Positions 7,851 to 24,180 of a stretch of 45,876 bases of DNA are shown here, piece after piece. The position numbers and the translations under genes are program-made. The DNA is from Leptospira interrogans (lineage in GTDB: Bacteria > Spirochaetota > Leptospiria > Leptospirales > Leptospiraceae). Positions within the stretch are counted from its first letter, which is position 1, and each line of letters opens with the position of its first letter. The notes under the pieces were generated by a model, which saw only the letters and a program-made list of their open reading frames with translations, had not been told where the DNA came from and searched no databases. Location: contig NZ_FTNA01000019.1 of NCBI RefSeq assembly GCF_900156205.1, positions 17,210 to 63,085 on the forward strand. The letters run 5' to 3'.

Positions 7851-9726
7851 GGAATACGATCGGGCTTTTGAAAAATTATTCGGCAAGGTAAGTCCCGATT
7901 TTGGAGCAGGAGGAGAAGAACCTTCTTCTAACGCTTGGGATAAAAGAGAAAAAGTACCTATCATCACACTTGCCAAAGGCCAAGTTTGGGACAACAGTAA
8001 ACTTCCAATTGCAGGTAAAGTCGGAAGTGAAAATCGTATGACTTTAATCGCCCAAGACGGAATTCAAAGAAAAATTCTGAAAGCGGGCGCGTATATCGTA
8101 ATGCGTTTGGAAAAACAAACTCACGATAATCCTACATATAAAAATCTTGGAAGGTTCCATTCTTCCATCATGCCTTCGTTCACCGAATCTTCGTTAGGTG
8201 GTGGAAAGTATAAAAACGATCAGTTAGCGATCAATTTTTACAAACAGGTTTATACAGATGGCAACGAACCCTACGACGAAGAATCTACCGCTGGAATCGC
8301 AAAAATTTATTACAACCGTAGAGAATTCGGTAAAGCCGCATCCTTTTATAATAAAATTGTAGAAATCGATCCATCAAGTCCAATGGGACAAGGCGGTTTA
8401 CTTTCCACTTATATAGAGATGTGGAAAGAAGATGGAAATCCTCAATTTGTCATCAATCATCATAGACAAATCAAAAATAACTTGGAGATAGAAAAAAAAC
8501 TTTCTCTTCACGTTCTTTCTAAACTCGCTTCCTTTTACACAAATCTGAACAAAAAAGAATTAAGAATTCGTTATAATATCAATCCGATAGATCAGGTTTC
8601 CGGAATGGAAGTTAACGATAACGCTCTTGAAATTTTAGATTTGATTTATCATAAAACTGAAAAAGATCCAATCACCGGCACAGAAATCGAAGGTTCTAAT
8701 TACGCGGAAGGATATTACCAAAGAGGAAGATATTTTGCCTCGATCAAAGAATCAATCCAAGCTAGAAGATTTTTTGAAAAAGCGGCTACACTGGATCCAG
8801 CACATTATTTAGCTTCTATGGAACTTGGGGAAAACGCAATTCGTTTGGCAAACTTTGGAGAAGCGGATAAATTATTAAACGAATCTCTTAAACGTTTTGA
8901 AAACTTCAAACAAAGTTACGGTGCAAGAGAAGAAGACGAAACTTTAATCCAAGGAAACGTTGGCCGTATCTATTTTGACAAAGCGAGAATACAATATTTA
9001 TCTGCAGCAGGAATCCACGAAAAGGATAAGATCACAGAATTTCCAGGCCGTAAAATTTATCCATTCCGAGCAAGGGCCGCCATGGATACAGTCGCTAAAA
9101 CCAGGTCGATGGAACTCAAAAATTCTTTGGAAGGTTTTTCTAAAGCGGAATCGGTTCAAACTGACGAAAACGAATATACTCTGATCCGCAGATGGAGAAC
9201 CCCTCTTCCTCCCGAAATTCAAAGAGAACTTCGTTATTTTAAAGGTTGGGTGGATTATATGAGCGGTGATTTTGCCGCTTCTTTAAATGAATGGTCCGGT
9301 TTTGAAGACGAAGAAGAATACAATCATTCCACCTTACTCATGGGCAAAGCAAATGCCTTTTTTTATACCGGCCAATACAAAGCAAGTTTAGGAAACTACC
9401 TTAAAGTTCAAGACGATATGGAAGAAAAACTTTTGAATATGGGACTTCCTAAACCGGACGATCCATATCACCAAGAAGTATATCAAACGTTAGTCGCAGC
9501 TTACAATAACATTGGCGCCGTTTATGAAAAACAAGGAAACACTTCGGAAGCTCTAAAACACTATTGGAAAGCAATCGAAACCGCAAGAAAAATTAACGAA
9601 GTTTCTGAAATTGCAATGTCAAACAAAGATCTTATGTTCAAAAAAGAAGCCATCGGACAAGACCCCCTTTTGGAAGACTGGCTTTCTCCTACGTTAGACA
9701 GCATTAAAAAATTAACAAGAGAATGA
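7825..9726 (+). CDS. TPR-repeat protein, C-terminal part of the split gene
   Basis: This frame overlaps the upstream one by 26 nt and continues the same protein. It carries several tetratricopeptide repeats, for example at residues about 152-185 (AGIAKIYYNRREFGKAASFYNKIVEIDP), 290-330 (YYQRGRYFASIKESIQARRFFEKA) and 555-590 (YNNIGAVYEKQGNTSEALKHYWKAIE). The ATG at 7825 has no ribosome-binding site and falls inside a TPR helix, so it is unlikely to be a true start. The true product is probably the fusion with 6126-7850. The helical repeats would lie outside the inner membrane and act as a protein-binding scaffold. If the frameshift is real, this half is not translated independently. Confidence 0.8.
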   Translation: MESEYTRVEEYDRAFEKLFGKVSPDFGAGGEEPSSNAWDKREKVPIITLAKGQVWDNSKLPIAGKVGSENRMTLIAQDGIQRKILKAGAYIVMRLEKQTHDNPTYKNLGRFHSSIMPSFTESSLGGGKYKNDQLAINFYKQVYTDGNEPYDEESTAGIAKIYYNRREFGKAASFYNKIVEIDPSSPMGQGGLLSTYIEMWKEDGNPQFVINHHRQIKNNLEIEKKLSLHVLSKLASFYTNLNKKELRIRYNINPIDQVSGMEVNDNALEILDLIYHKTEKDPITGTEIEGSNYAEGYYQRGRYFASIKESIQARRFFEKAATLDPAHYLASMELGENAIRLANFGEADKLLNESLKRFENFKQSYGAREEDETLIQGNVGRIYFDKARIQYLSAAGIHEKDKITEFPGRKIYPFRARAAMDTVAKTRSMELKNSLEGFSKAESVQTDENEYTLIRRWRTPLPPEIQRELRYFKGWVDYMSGDFAASLNEWSGFEDEEEYNHSTLLMGKANAFFYTGQYKASLGNYLKVQDDMEEKLLNMGLPKPDDPYHQEVYQTLVAAYNNIGAVYEKQGNTSEALKHYWKAIETARKINEVSEIAMSNKDLMFKKEAIGQDPLLEDWLSPTLDSIKKLTRE

Positions 9727-10264
9727 GTTTTTATTTTTTTATAAACTCTAAATCAAATTAATTAGTCGTCCTGATTCCTTTTGAAAATCATCTTTCTAAA
9801 ATTCTTTAAAAGTTGCAGTAGTTCCCACATTTTAGATTTCTTTGATAAGTTTTTAAACCGTCTTTGCATCGTTAAACAAGATATTTTACAATTTAAGATA
9901 TTCGTTTTATAAAACCTAACTCTTCAGCAAAAAAATAAAATGTGGGAACTCATACCAGAAGTTTTAATGGTAGAGAACTTGTTCAAGGATCGATAAAAGA
10001 CACAATCTTGATTAGAATTGTTGAAAAATTAATTCTCCACCTGTTTCTATTTTATGTAAATCGGCAATTGAAGCAGTTTTGTTAATCGCCACCATGGAAT
10101 TTTTCAACAACTCTAATATAGTAGCTCACACAGATTGGAAATGTATCTTTCAATGACAAACTCAAATCAAAGATCAAATCTAAAAATGTGAGAACTGTTA
10201 CAAATTAAAATTGTATTGTCCTAACGACAAATTCAAAAATTAATTCTTATTTCAACTAAAAACA
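9727..10264. other. 540-bp intergenic region between TPR and lipoprotein genes
   Basis: No gene seen. It contains a weak GAGTTT/AAACTC hairpin next to the stop codon (9724-9750), three palindromic family-1 motifs (9814-9829, 9941-9956, 10187-10202) and a 107-bp MITE-like element (10011-10117). Confidence 0.7.
10011..10117. repeat. MITE-like element, copy 1 (107 bp)
   Basis: The left end ATTAGAATTGTTGAAAAATT (10011-10030) is matched by the inverted right end AATTTTTCAACAACTCTAAT (10098-10117), 19 of 20 positions. The interior has CAATTGAAGCAGTTTTGTTA and CCACCATGG blocks. Copies with the same ends and interior are at 35583-35687 and 36095-36190. No transposase is encoded; the size and ends fit a non-autonomous element. 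Confidence 0.8.
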
Positions 10265-10801
10265 TTATGGATTTAAAATATTCAATTTTGTTTGAGCGTT
10301 TAATCGCTCCTTAAGAGTTTTTAAGAGAAGTTGAAATTTTGCCGTTTCTGAGTGAGAAAGAAGTTGATTTGTGGTTTTTTCTCTAGAAGAAAAACTGAAT
10401 ATGATTTCTTTTGCTTGTAAGATTTTATCTGAGGCCTCCGCCGAAATAGAAGAAGAAATTTTTACAGAATCCGAATATTCTGTCCCTACTTTTCTTAGAT
10501 TGAACCAAGTTCCATCTAATCTCAAAGAAACTCCAATTGGAAAACTGACCTCGAAAGAACTGAGATAGTAGTCTAAAAAAATCGTCTTTTCAAAACTTAG
10601 ATTCTTAAAAATGCCTTTAAAATTCAGAGACTTAGCATCTCCCTCAGAACAAAAAAAATGAAATCCGTAACAAAGAGATTCCGAATGGAATACTACCTGT
10701 TCCAGAGCAGGCTCAGGAGTATACCGAATTAAATCTTTGGAACAACCAATTCCCGCAAATAAACCGAAACTAAAAAGAAGAGATAAAAATTGAATCTTCA
10801 A
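10265..10801 (-). CDS. Putative lipoprotein, 178 aa
   Basis: A type II signal peptide ends in a lipobox FAGIGC with Cys20 as the predicted lipidated residue. The mature part has no domain I recognise; the C-terminal third is helical and Lys/Leu-rich. Translation starts at TTG (10799-10801) and not ATG. The choice is supported by a strong GAGGG ribosome-binding site 6 nt upstream and by the immediate signal peptide. Spirochaetal lipoboxes tolerate residues such as Ile and Gly before Cys, so lipidation is likely. It is a single-gene unit, divergent from serA. Confidence 0.8.
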   Translation of the reverse strand: MKIQFLSLLFSFGLFAGIGCSKDLIRYTPEPALEQVVFHSESLCYGFHFFCSEGDAKSLNFKGIFKNLSFEKTIFLDYYLSSFEVSFPIGVSLRLDGTWFNLRKVGTEYSDSVKISSSISAEASDKILQAKEIIFSFSSREKTTNQLLSHSETAKFQLLLKTLKERLNAQTKLNILNP

Positions 10802-11017
10802 AAGTTCCCTCTAAAAATTTTTCCCAGTTTTTTGGAAATGCTTTGGATTTGAAAGAAAATTCCAATTAGAGTCCGTACATTTGTTTTGAATTAGTTCAAC
10901 CTTTCATTTGAATTTTTTTAGTCGATCATCACACAATGAATATATTCAAACAGAGCGGAAACCAAAATAAAAATTCAATTTTCAGAGAATTGCGTTTTTG
11001 AAACCTTGGTAGGTAGA

Positions 11018-12241
<1,224 letters not shown>

Positions 12242-12400
12242 AAGTCTGTTCCAAAAGCCTTCTTTAAGCAAATTGCCTTTATACAAAACAATTTGTTGTA
12301 ACAAAAACATAATAGAACTGTAATATATAAAATATCTATTATAGACGAATTTTCCGAATTTTGCTTGATCGTTTTGATAAAAAGCACTTAAAATTACCCC

Positions 12401-12706
12401 ATGCACTATAATAGAATTCCAAACACCGTAACCGTTTATTGGAGCAAATTGGCGGATCAAAGTCTTAGACTGGCCGAGAACATCCTAAAAGGTCTGCTTC
12501 ATAGAACCGATTCTCCAATCGAGCCCGGCACCGTTTTAGAACTCAAACTAGGTACAATCAGTCTTTCCGGGGGAATCCAAATTCCAGTAAAAGTAATTCG
12601 TTGCGAAAAAATTTCAGAGGCCGAATACGATCTTTATTTAAATTATACGGAAAGAGATTTCAACAAAATTCAAGAAATTGAAGATTTAATTCGAGACCTT
12701 TCTTGA
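12401..12706 (+). CDS. Small PilZ-like protein, 101 aa
   Basis: The protein has a beta-rich core (GTVLELKLGTISLSGGIQIPVKVIRCEK) followed by a C-terminal helix after YTERDFNKIQEIEDLI. That order matches the second half of PilZ domains, which bind cyclic di-GMP. The RxxxR loop that contacts the nucleotide in canonical PilZ proteins is not evident, so it may be a non-binding relative or a mere look-alike. No signal peptide or membrane segment is present. The ATG at 12401 has no obvious ribosome-binding site. It lies 160 bp after serA, probably in its own unit. Confidence 0.6.
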   Translation: MHYNRIPNTVTVYWSKLADQSLRLAENILKGLLHRTDSPIEPGTVLELKLGTISLSGGIQIPVKVIRCEKISEAEYDLYLNYTERDFNKIQEIEDLIRDLS

Positions 12707-12837
12707 AACTTATTTTATAAAAATGAAATTGAAACAGAATCATTTTTTTCAATTTCTCAATTAGAAAATTATAATATTTCTAATCTTTCTTTTTTCCATC
12801 TACTGAATTTCAAAAATTTTCCATTTCTTTCTTAAAT

Positions 12838-12960
12838 AACGTGAGTTTAATGTAAGAAACTTGTCTTATAAATATAAAATCTAATTTTTCCCTAAAAATA
12901 AAATGCGGAAAAATTCATACTTTTCAAAAATTTTTACTCACGCCGAACCCAGGTTAAAAT
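12838..12960. repeat. Composite repeat bracketed by inverted end motifs
   Basis: AACGTGAGTTTAATGTAAG at 12838-12856 is inverted at 12934-12960 (CTCACGCCGAACCCAGGTT). The interior holds a decayed family-1 motif (GCGGAAAAATTCATAC at about 12905-12920). It has the same plan as 1167-1318. Confidence 0.6.
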
Positions 12961-13038
12961 AGGATTTAAATTTTAATGATGGTCACCAAACAGCAGTTTT
13001 GTGTAAAAATCTGATTGGAAGATGATTTTTTTGTATTT

Positions 13039-13102
13039 CATAGTAGTTCCCACAATATTCAAAGTTTAACTGTTAAATCCACGATTTGTGAGAGTTCCCA
13101 CA
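13039..13102. repeat. Palindrome pair, same unit as the repeat at 1-110
   Basis: CATAGTAGTTCCCACA (13039-13054) and TGTGAGAGTTCCCACA (13087-13102) are 48 bp apart. The sequence between them (GTTTAACTGTTAAAT) resembles the linker of the 1-110 array, so the two loci share a unit and not just a motif. Confidence 0.7.
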
Positions 13103-13549
13103 TTTATTTTTTACGAAAAAATTGACCTAAGATAAAATGGATTTCTCCACGAATCCACGTTATTTAAGCAATAACCTAAGGAAATCCCTACCATAAATCA
13201 TAATTTTACAGTAAAATTATGATTTGTAGGAACTCATACTTTTTTTAAAATAATGCTATAAAACCCAAGATTTACTTACATTCTGTTCTACGGTTCTTAA
13301 GTATAAGTCGTATTAAAAATTTAAACAATGTCTTTTGTTAAGGATCATTCTGTAAATTTTAAGCCAAAGCAATTTACAAAACGAATCTAATAACAAATAA
13401 ACTCTAAACAATCATACAAAAAACTTCTCCAAAAGATCACTCATATAATGTTAACTGAAATTAGGTTTTGATTTTTTCAAAATCGATTTCAATCTATTCA
13501 ACCTTTGTATGAATTGACAAAGAAGTTATCATAAAAGATCTAATTCTGT

Positions 13550-13996
<447 letters not shown>

Positions 13997-14078
13997 AAAA
14001 CTCTAAACTACTTGTAAACAATCAAGAAATAGTTTATAAGATTAAAAACTATCTCAGAATGAAATATATTACTGACCC

Positions 14079-14175
14079 TACTCAAAATTATATAACAAAG
14101 TATCTAATGTTTTGCACGTTAATATTGCTTTGTAATAAAAATTTACGATACTCAAATTTTATAGCTCTAAGTAAT
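14079..14175. repeat. Dispersed repeat, TACTCA family
   Basis: It starts TACTCAAAATTATATAACA and ends GATACTCAAATTTTATAGCT, with CTTTGTAATAAAAATTTACG in the middle. The block order is the same as in the copies at 1434-1527 and 18124-18213. Confidence 0.65.
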
Positions 14176-14241
14176 ATACAAATTCTAAAACGAATCCAGT
14201 TTGAAGCAAAATTCTATAAAATTTATACTCCAAACTTTTCT

Positions 14242-14290
14242 ACCCAAAAGATCAATGCAATCCACGGATCTTTTGGGTGTTTTCATCTTT
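14242..14290 (+). terminator. Probable terminator hairpin, 12-bp perfect stem
   Basis: ACCCAAAAGATC (14242-14253) pairs perfectly with GATCTTTTGGGT (14267-14278) around a 13-nt loop. It is followed by GTTTTCATCTTTT on the plus strand. It would stop transcripts coming from the thioesterase gene about 250 bp upstream. Confidence 0.55.
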
Positions 14291-14316
14291 TGTAGGATTT
14301 TTTTTTTAACTTCAGT

Positions 14317-14360
14317 AAAAGTATTTTTTCATAAGTTATGCGAAAATACTTTTTATTTAT
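14317..14360. terminator. Bidirectional terminator-like hairpin
   Basis: AAAAGTATTTT (14317-14327) pairs with AAAATACTTTT (14343-14353), and an inner CATAA/TTATG adds to the stem. A T-rich tail follows on the plus strand. It sits directly after the minus-strand gene ending at 14381, so it may serve both directions. Confidence 0.55.
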
Positions 14361-14380
14361 TTTACGAATTCAAATAAATA

Positions 14381-14630
<250 letters not shown>

Positions 14631-14680
14631 CAAAAATATCAATGAAAGTACAAGCTTTTTTTCTAAATATATAGATTTTT

Positions 14681-16018
14681 TTATTCGGAAGTTACCTGAA
14701 TTGTTTCCTGCAAAGTCCAACTAACTCCGCTATTTGTGGAAACATAACGTCTTAAACCAGATCCTTTTTTATTAATAAACACATGCAGTTTTTCTGTTCC
14801 GGAATTTGTTACAAACACGCCTAACGCAGAAGTATAACTTGGCGTCTGATCTTCCGTAAATTCTGGAGTAGGCAAATCCAAACCGGTAAGGTTAATTCGT
14901 TCCCAAGAATTACCAGTATTTAGTGTTCTGTATAAATAAGCGGAAGGAGCAGAAATGGAACTTGGAATTGCAACAAATGCTAAGAATGTTGAAGTCCCAA
15001 CGTTAAAAGAACGAACCGGATTGATTACATCTGTAACTAAAATACCGGAAGCAGCAACGATTGATTGATTTGAATTTCCGGGAAAAGTAAGCGGCCCGCC
15101 TAACGAAGTCAAATCCCCCACTGTAGTAGTGATTCTAATCGAATCGTTCGTATGTTCAATGTAATGCGATTGAGTAAAATCAGATTGTATATCAAAGTTA
15201 TAACTTCCAGAAAAAGAATCAAAAGGAAGAGTTTTGTAATTTGCAACCAAACCTACCGGCTGCACTCCAAATACATTAGCTGTTCCGTCTGTAGAATAAA
15301 AAGAATAACTTGGACCAGACAATGGATCAACACACCAGCCCACTGCGTTATTTCTAATTACATAAGTACATTTTGTATTGATTGGACCCGCGATTGTAAC
15401 CCGATTCGTAAAATCGTTATTTACGTTATAACAAGTAGTCGTGCTTCCGAAAGTAGGTTCTTCACAAAATACCACTTTTTCCGTTATACCTACGTTATAC
15501 GTCCCAAAGCCTACAATTTTTTCTGCTGTGATCACAGGAGATATTTTTGTAAATGTCATTTTAGATCCAGCCCTTGGAAGTGCGGAACCATTCCAGTAGT
15601 AGTATTCGTAAATAGAAGTTCCTAAAGAATCTACAGTTTTGACTTCGAAAAGAATTGAGTAACTATTAGAATTTATAGGATTAAATCCAAATCCGATCAT
15701 ACTCGTAATTTGTTCTCCTACCATCGGAACATTTGTAGGAATCATATCCGTAGAATTTTCGTAAGCGATGATCAAATCGATTCTATTTCTAGGATCATTC
15801 GAACTACCAAAATTCCTACGAATATAGGAAATATACATACCCGTACCTGCGTATCGGAATGCAGAATATTTGTTTAACATAAAATTCGTATAACCGTTGG
15901 AAGCAGAAGCCAGAATTCTAAATAAACCGAAGGTTCCTTTGGGATCCCAAAAACTTTCTTCAAATTTATAACAATTCAAAAACGAAAAAAATATTAGAAT
16001 AAAATAATATTTTTTCAT
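14681..16018 (-). CDS. Putative lipoprotein with BNR/Asp-box-like repeats, 445 aa
   Basis: A short type II signal peptide ends in FSFLNC, making Cys16 the likely lipidated residue. The mature protein is rich in Ser, Thr, Asn and aromatics, as in beta-propellers. Two Asp-box-like motifs appear near the C-terminus: LNTGNSWERI (about 372-381) and STNSGVSWTL (about 429-438). Such boxes occur in sialidase-type propellers, but no sialidase catalytic residues are recognised. It probably sits on the cell surface or in the periplasm. AAGGAA precedes the ATG. It starts 9 bp after the stop of the DUF5683-like gene upstream, so the two are almost certainly co-transcribed. Confidence 0.85.
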   Translation of the reverse strand: MKKYYFILIFFSFLNCYKFEESFWDPKGTFGLFRILASASNGYTNFMLNKYSAFRYAGTGMYISYIRRNFGSSNDPRNRIDLIIAYENSTDMIPTNVPMVGEQITSMIGFGFNPINSNSYSILFEVKTVDSLGTSIYEYYYWNGSALPRAGSKMTFTKISPVITAEKIVGFGTYNVGITEKVVFCEEPTFGSTTTCYNVNNDFTNRVTIAGPINTKCTYVIRNNAVGWCVDPLSGPSYSFYSTDGTANVFGVQPVGLVANYKTLPFDSFSGSYNFDIQSDFTQSHYIEHTNDSIRITTTVGDLTSLGGPLTFPGNSNQSIVAASGILVTDVINPVRSFNVGTSTFLAFVAIPSSISAPSAYLYRTLNTGNSWERINLTGLDLPTPEFTEDQTPSYTSALGVFVTNSGTEKLHVFINKKGSGLRRYVSTNSGVSWTLQETIQVTSE

Positions 16019-16027
16019 ATCTATTCC

Positions 16028-16876
16028 TTAAAAAAACCAGCTATATCGAACTTCCATTTTCCAACCGAAAACCTTAGATTCCGAATTTAAGAAATTGGTT
16101 TCTCTCATAGAATCCAATTGGATTCCTTTCTTAAGAATCGAACCCTGTGGTGTAATTGTGATTTCCTCTCTTTCCCAATCGATGCCTGTAAAATAAGAAT
16201 GGGTCAATTGAATCAAATAAACGAGAACTGTTCCCATTGTCAGATTTTGATAGTCATCTATAGATTTTTTATATTCAGAACGTTTTTCATGTACGATCAT
16301 TTCTCTGATTAAGGCGTAGTCACTGATTTGACCAATAAGTGCAGAATTTTCATACTCCGATTTTTTTTCTCCGATTCGATCGGATGCGATCAGAGTGAGC
16401 ATCACTCCAGACCAAAAAAGTGAACCATATACAATTCCTACTTTTTTTCGATCCGCCTTGTAATGTCCCCAACCTGGAAACACTGCGGACCTCCAAACCA
16501 AACTCCAACGGTTCCTATTTCCGGTAGTTTGTGTTTCGACCGAACTACGAATTGTTTCATCCTCAATTCCCTTTTTATCTTCCACAGATTTTGTTTCTTG
16601 AATTTTAGTTTCTTCTTCTCTACGAATTCGTTTTGCTTCCTCTTCATTTATATCTTTATAAATTACTTTGAGAATCCCCTTCTTTGACAAGATTTGAACG
16701 TTTCCATTTTTGGTTCGAATAGTTATATTTTTTTCATTCTGACTGGTCACGTTCGCTTTGATTGAAGTTCCATTTTTTAAAAGAATTGTCTGTTCGCTTA
16801 AAAGAGGAAACGAAAGCAAAGATAAAAGTAAAAAGACAAAAACCCATCTCGTTTGATTCTGTAAAAGAAAATTCAT
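16028..16876 (-). CDS. Exported/membrane protein, DUF5683-like, 282 aa
   Basis: The N-terminus has a signal-like hydrophobic segment (about residues 10-26). A small beta domain follows (TILLKNGTSIKANVTSQNEKNITIRTKNG, about 30-60), a module I associate with several Leptospira envelope proteins. A charged helical linker (about 75-115) precedes a region with WRSAVFPGWGHYKADRKK (about 128-145) and two further hydrophobic stretches. The FPGWGHY motif is typical of DUF5683-like membrane proteins of unknown function. It is the first gene of a pair with the lipoprotein at 14681-16018, which suggests a shared envelope role. Confidence 0.78.
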   Translation of the reverse strand: MNFLLQNQTRWVFVFLLLSLLSFPLLSEQTILLKNGTSIKANVTSQNEKNITIRTKNGNVQILSKKGILKVIYKDINEEEAKRIRREEETKIQETKSVEDKKGIEDETIRSSVETQTTGNRNRWSLVWRSAVFPGWGHYKADRKKVGIVYGSLFWSGVMLTLIASDRIGEKKSEYENSALIGQISDYALIREMIVHEKRSEYKKSIDDYQNLTMGTVLVYLIQLTHSYFTGIDWEREEITITPQGSILKKGIQLDSMRETNFLNSESKVFGWKMEVRYSWFF

Positions 16877-17203
16877 TCAAATTTAAAAAAGAATTTTTAA
16901 GATTTTCGCATTGAAACGAGTATAAATTCTTTACAGAGGACGTTAATTTAAGCGAATCACTTTCAGCAATATTTTTTTAGATTCAATTTGTTTAGAAACG
17001 TAAACAAACACTTACATTTTTAAAAATATTTTCCTTATGGATTGGTCTTAGAGATTTACTCAAATTCTATAACGACTCTGAGTTGTAGAATAAAAATACC
17101 AAATTTTTTGCACTGAAACAGTGTTTTGAGATAAAAATTAATGGTAGTCAATTTTGTAGGATCAGTAGAAATCCTGAGGAAGCAATAAAAAATTCTTTTC
17201 TTT
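16877..17203. other. 327-bp intergenic region
   Basis: No gene seen. The part up to about 17050 is plain AT-rich sequence and probably carries the promoter of the minus-strand pair. Positions 17057-17170 hold a TACTCA-family repeat. Confidence 0.65.
17057..17170. repeat. Dispersed repeat, TACTCA family
   Basis: The left block TTACTCAAATTCTATAACG (17057-17075) is followed by ACAGTGTTTTGAGATAAAAA and, at the right, GTAGTCAATTTTGTAGGATC. It is more decayed than the copy at 18124. Confidence 0.5.
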
Positions 17204-18079
<876 letters not shown>

Positions 18080-18123
18080 ATCATTTCCTTTTCAGAAGGC
18101 AGACTAACTTTGTTTATTCTATA

Positions 18124-18213
18124 CTACTCAGAACTATATAACAGAGTACCTAATATTTTGTATTCAAATAACTTTTTATAGCAGAAATTCCGGTACTCAA
18201 TTTTATAGAGATT
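18124..18213. repeat. Dispersed repeat, TACTCA family, best-preserved copy
   Basis: It starts TACTCAGAACTATATAACAG followed by AGTA, an imperfect palindrome, and ends GGTACTCAATTTTATAGAG. It lies between the hydrolase start and the DUF309 stop. Confidence 0.65.
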
Positions 18214-18321
18214 ATTAAAAACAAAATTGTAAACCTACGTTTTATAAAATATAATATAATTCTAATATTTTACAACATTCTCTGTTTTTTATAAAAAAAG
18301 CCCATTCATAGTCTTCTGTAA

Positions 18322-18831
<510 letters not shown>

Positions 18832-20506
18832 AAGAAAACGTTGCGTCTTTTACGTATTCTTCTTTTCTCATTCCGAGCAAAACGACACCTTTTCCCAAAG
18901 AGGAATGAAGCAAATGAAGTGAGATCGTAGATAAATTCCAACTCTGATAATTAGGATATAGATTTATAATTTTAGAATATAATGATTTTATACTTTCTAT
19001 ATTTTTTTGAAACACATATTGTTCTAAAATCGGAAGCGCCTCGTTTAAAGTTTCAATATATTCGGTTTGAACCTTTACCCCACCTATTTTTTCGATCTGT
19101 GCAATCAATTGTTGTAGGATAGGAATTACGGTTCTTTCTAAAAATTGATTTAGATGATTTTGGTTTTGAAACTGGTTTAAATAGGGTTCGGTTACCGTTC
19201 GAAACGTATATTTGTAGGAACCTTGAGGTAAAACGGCAAGTAATACTTCTTCTCTTTTATAAATCGTATCTAATCTTTCTTTCAGAAGATTGAGAATATG
19301 CTCGCTTTCTTTTTTTGGATCGTAAGAAAGTCTATAAATGTTTCCTGAATTTGATATTGCGTTTAAAGGACGATTGATCAAAGGCAAAAGTCCGTTTTCA
19401 TGAATGATAGAAATTAAATTTTTTCCTTCGAACTTAGGATCTAAAAATCCACTTTCTAAAAGATTCCCCGGAAATTGAACGACCGCAAAACCGGATTCCT
19501 CTAAGCCGAGTTCACTTTGAACTTCTTTTGCGATTTTTAGGATTTTGATAAGCGAAGTGGAAGTATATTTTTCCGGGTTTTCTGAAAACGTATTGGATGA
19601 AACCCCGTAGTATAAGATTTTACCTTCTTTTCGTTTTTGTTCCAGAAATCGGAAAGAGCTCTTAATTCTTTCGTAATATTGTTCTGTCGCCTTTTCTTTG
19701 GGAACATTATGTTTCTCTCGATCCATAAGAAAATATTCCGGATTGTGTAGAAGAAAAACATCCACGGTTTCAAGACCCAGTCTTTTGAGAGAATATTCGA
19801 GTTGATCCTCCAAAAAAAAAGGATGGATACAGTGGTAACATCCTTCCTGATAGTAAGTGATTTCCGGAAATGCCCGATTGGTATTTTCTAGCTCGGTTAC
19901 GATCTCTAAATTTTTTCCTTGGATATATCCCACCTTGGTGATTATAAAAACGTTTTCTCTTTTGAGTTCTCCTTTTTGTATTTTTTTTTGAAGAACCTTT
20001 CCAATTAAACTTTCACTTTCTCCATCTCCATAATTAGAAGAAGTATCGATTACGTTAAATCCCATTGAAAGGGAAAGTTCGATCGACTTTTCGTGTTCCG
20101 TAGATTCGAGTCCTACTCTATAACTTCCGAATGCGATCTTAGACAATATCCTTCCTCGAAAAGAAAAATACGGATTTAAAAATTCACTCTTACCCAAATA
20201 TTTTTTAAATAGAAAAGAATTTTCAGAATATTCTTTTGTTGCCTTCGAATCGGAAACGCCTTTGAGTTTATTTTTTTGATAAAGTTCCTGAAAAGGATTC
20301 ATTGTTTTATCCTTCGAAAAAGTTTTGTTACGCGACGCACTAAATCCTTCTAAGATTTGAATTGTAATTTCTGAATCTCTAATTGAGAAAGAATCTTAAT
20401 AACTTTAGATCTAATTCAATTTTTTCTCTTCAAAATAAAAATGCTTTTCGTCATAGCTCGTTTTTTTACTCTCATTTTAGAAAGTACGGGTTTGTTCTAA
20501 TTTTAA

Positions 20507-20544
<38 letters not shown>

Positions 20545-20554
20545 CTTTCCACCA

Positions 20555-23918
<3,364 letters not shown>

Positions 23919-24012
23919 TCGATCGCGATTCATTTCGAAAACGATTTTTCAAACGTTCGTAGTTTTTGTTCCGAAAGGAAAAGAAACCGATCTTAAAAAC
24001 TTGAATCGAGCG

Positions 24013-24045
24013 AAAGCCGCCTTTCCAACAAGGGCGGCTTTTTTT
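24013..24045 (+). terminator. Intrinsic terminator of the sdhCAB operon
   Basis: AAGCCGCC (24014-24021) pairs with GGCGGCTT (24033-24040) across an 11-nt loop and is followed by a run of T. It is a textbook rho-independent terminator about 95 bp after sdhB. Confidence 0.9.
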
Positions 24046-24180
24046 ACTTCTAACGCAATTTCCGCGATTGAAAATTATAGATAATTTTCACTCAAAGAAT
24101 CGCGATTGATATTTCTTAAATTCTAAAAAAATACGATTCGAAAGATTTTTCATTCTTTCCATCGTTTAAGAATTCTAAAA

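Larger units (their letters stand above)
12707..13549. other. 840-bp repeat-bearing intergenic region
   Basis: No gene seen. It contains a composite element (12838-12960), a tandem pair of palindromes (13039-13102), an inverted end-motif remnant (about 13140-13165, ATCCACGTTATTT) and a single palindromic motif at 13225-13239. The remaining sequence up to 13549 is AT-rich and featureless apart from a possible promoter region for the thioesterase gene (TTGACA at 13515-13520). Confidence 0.7.
13997..14380. other. 380-bp intergenic region with repeat and hairpins
   Basis: No real gene is seen. A 78-codon frame at 14059-14295 is built from a dispersed repeat. The region holds a TACTCA-family copy (14079-14175) and two strong hairpins (14242-14278 and 14317-14353) that probably end transcription from both sides. 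Confidence 0.7.

Noticed and set aside
14059..14295. 78-codon frame on the plus strand
   Set aside because: It is composed mainly of a dispersed TACTCA-family repeat and ends in a terminator hairpin.
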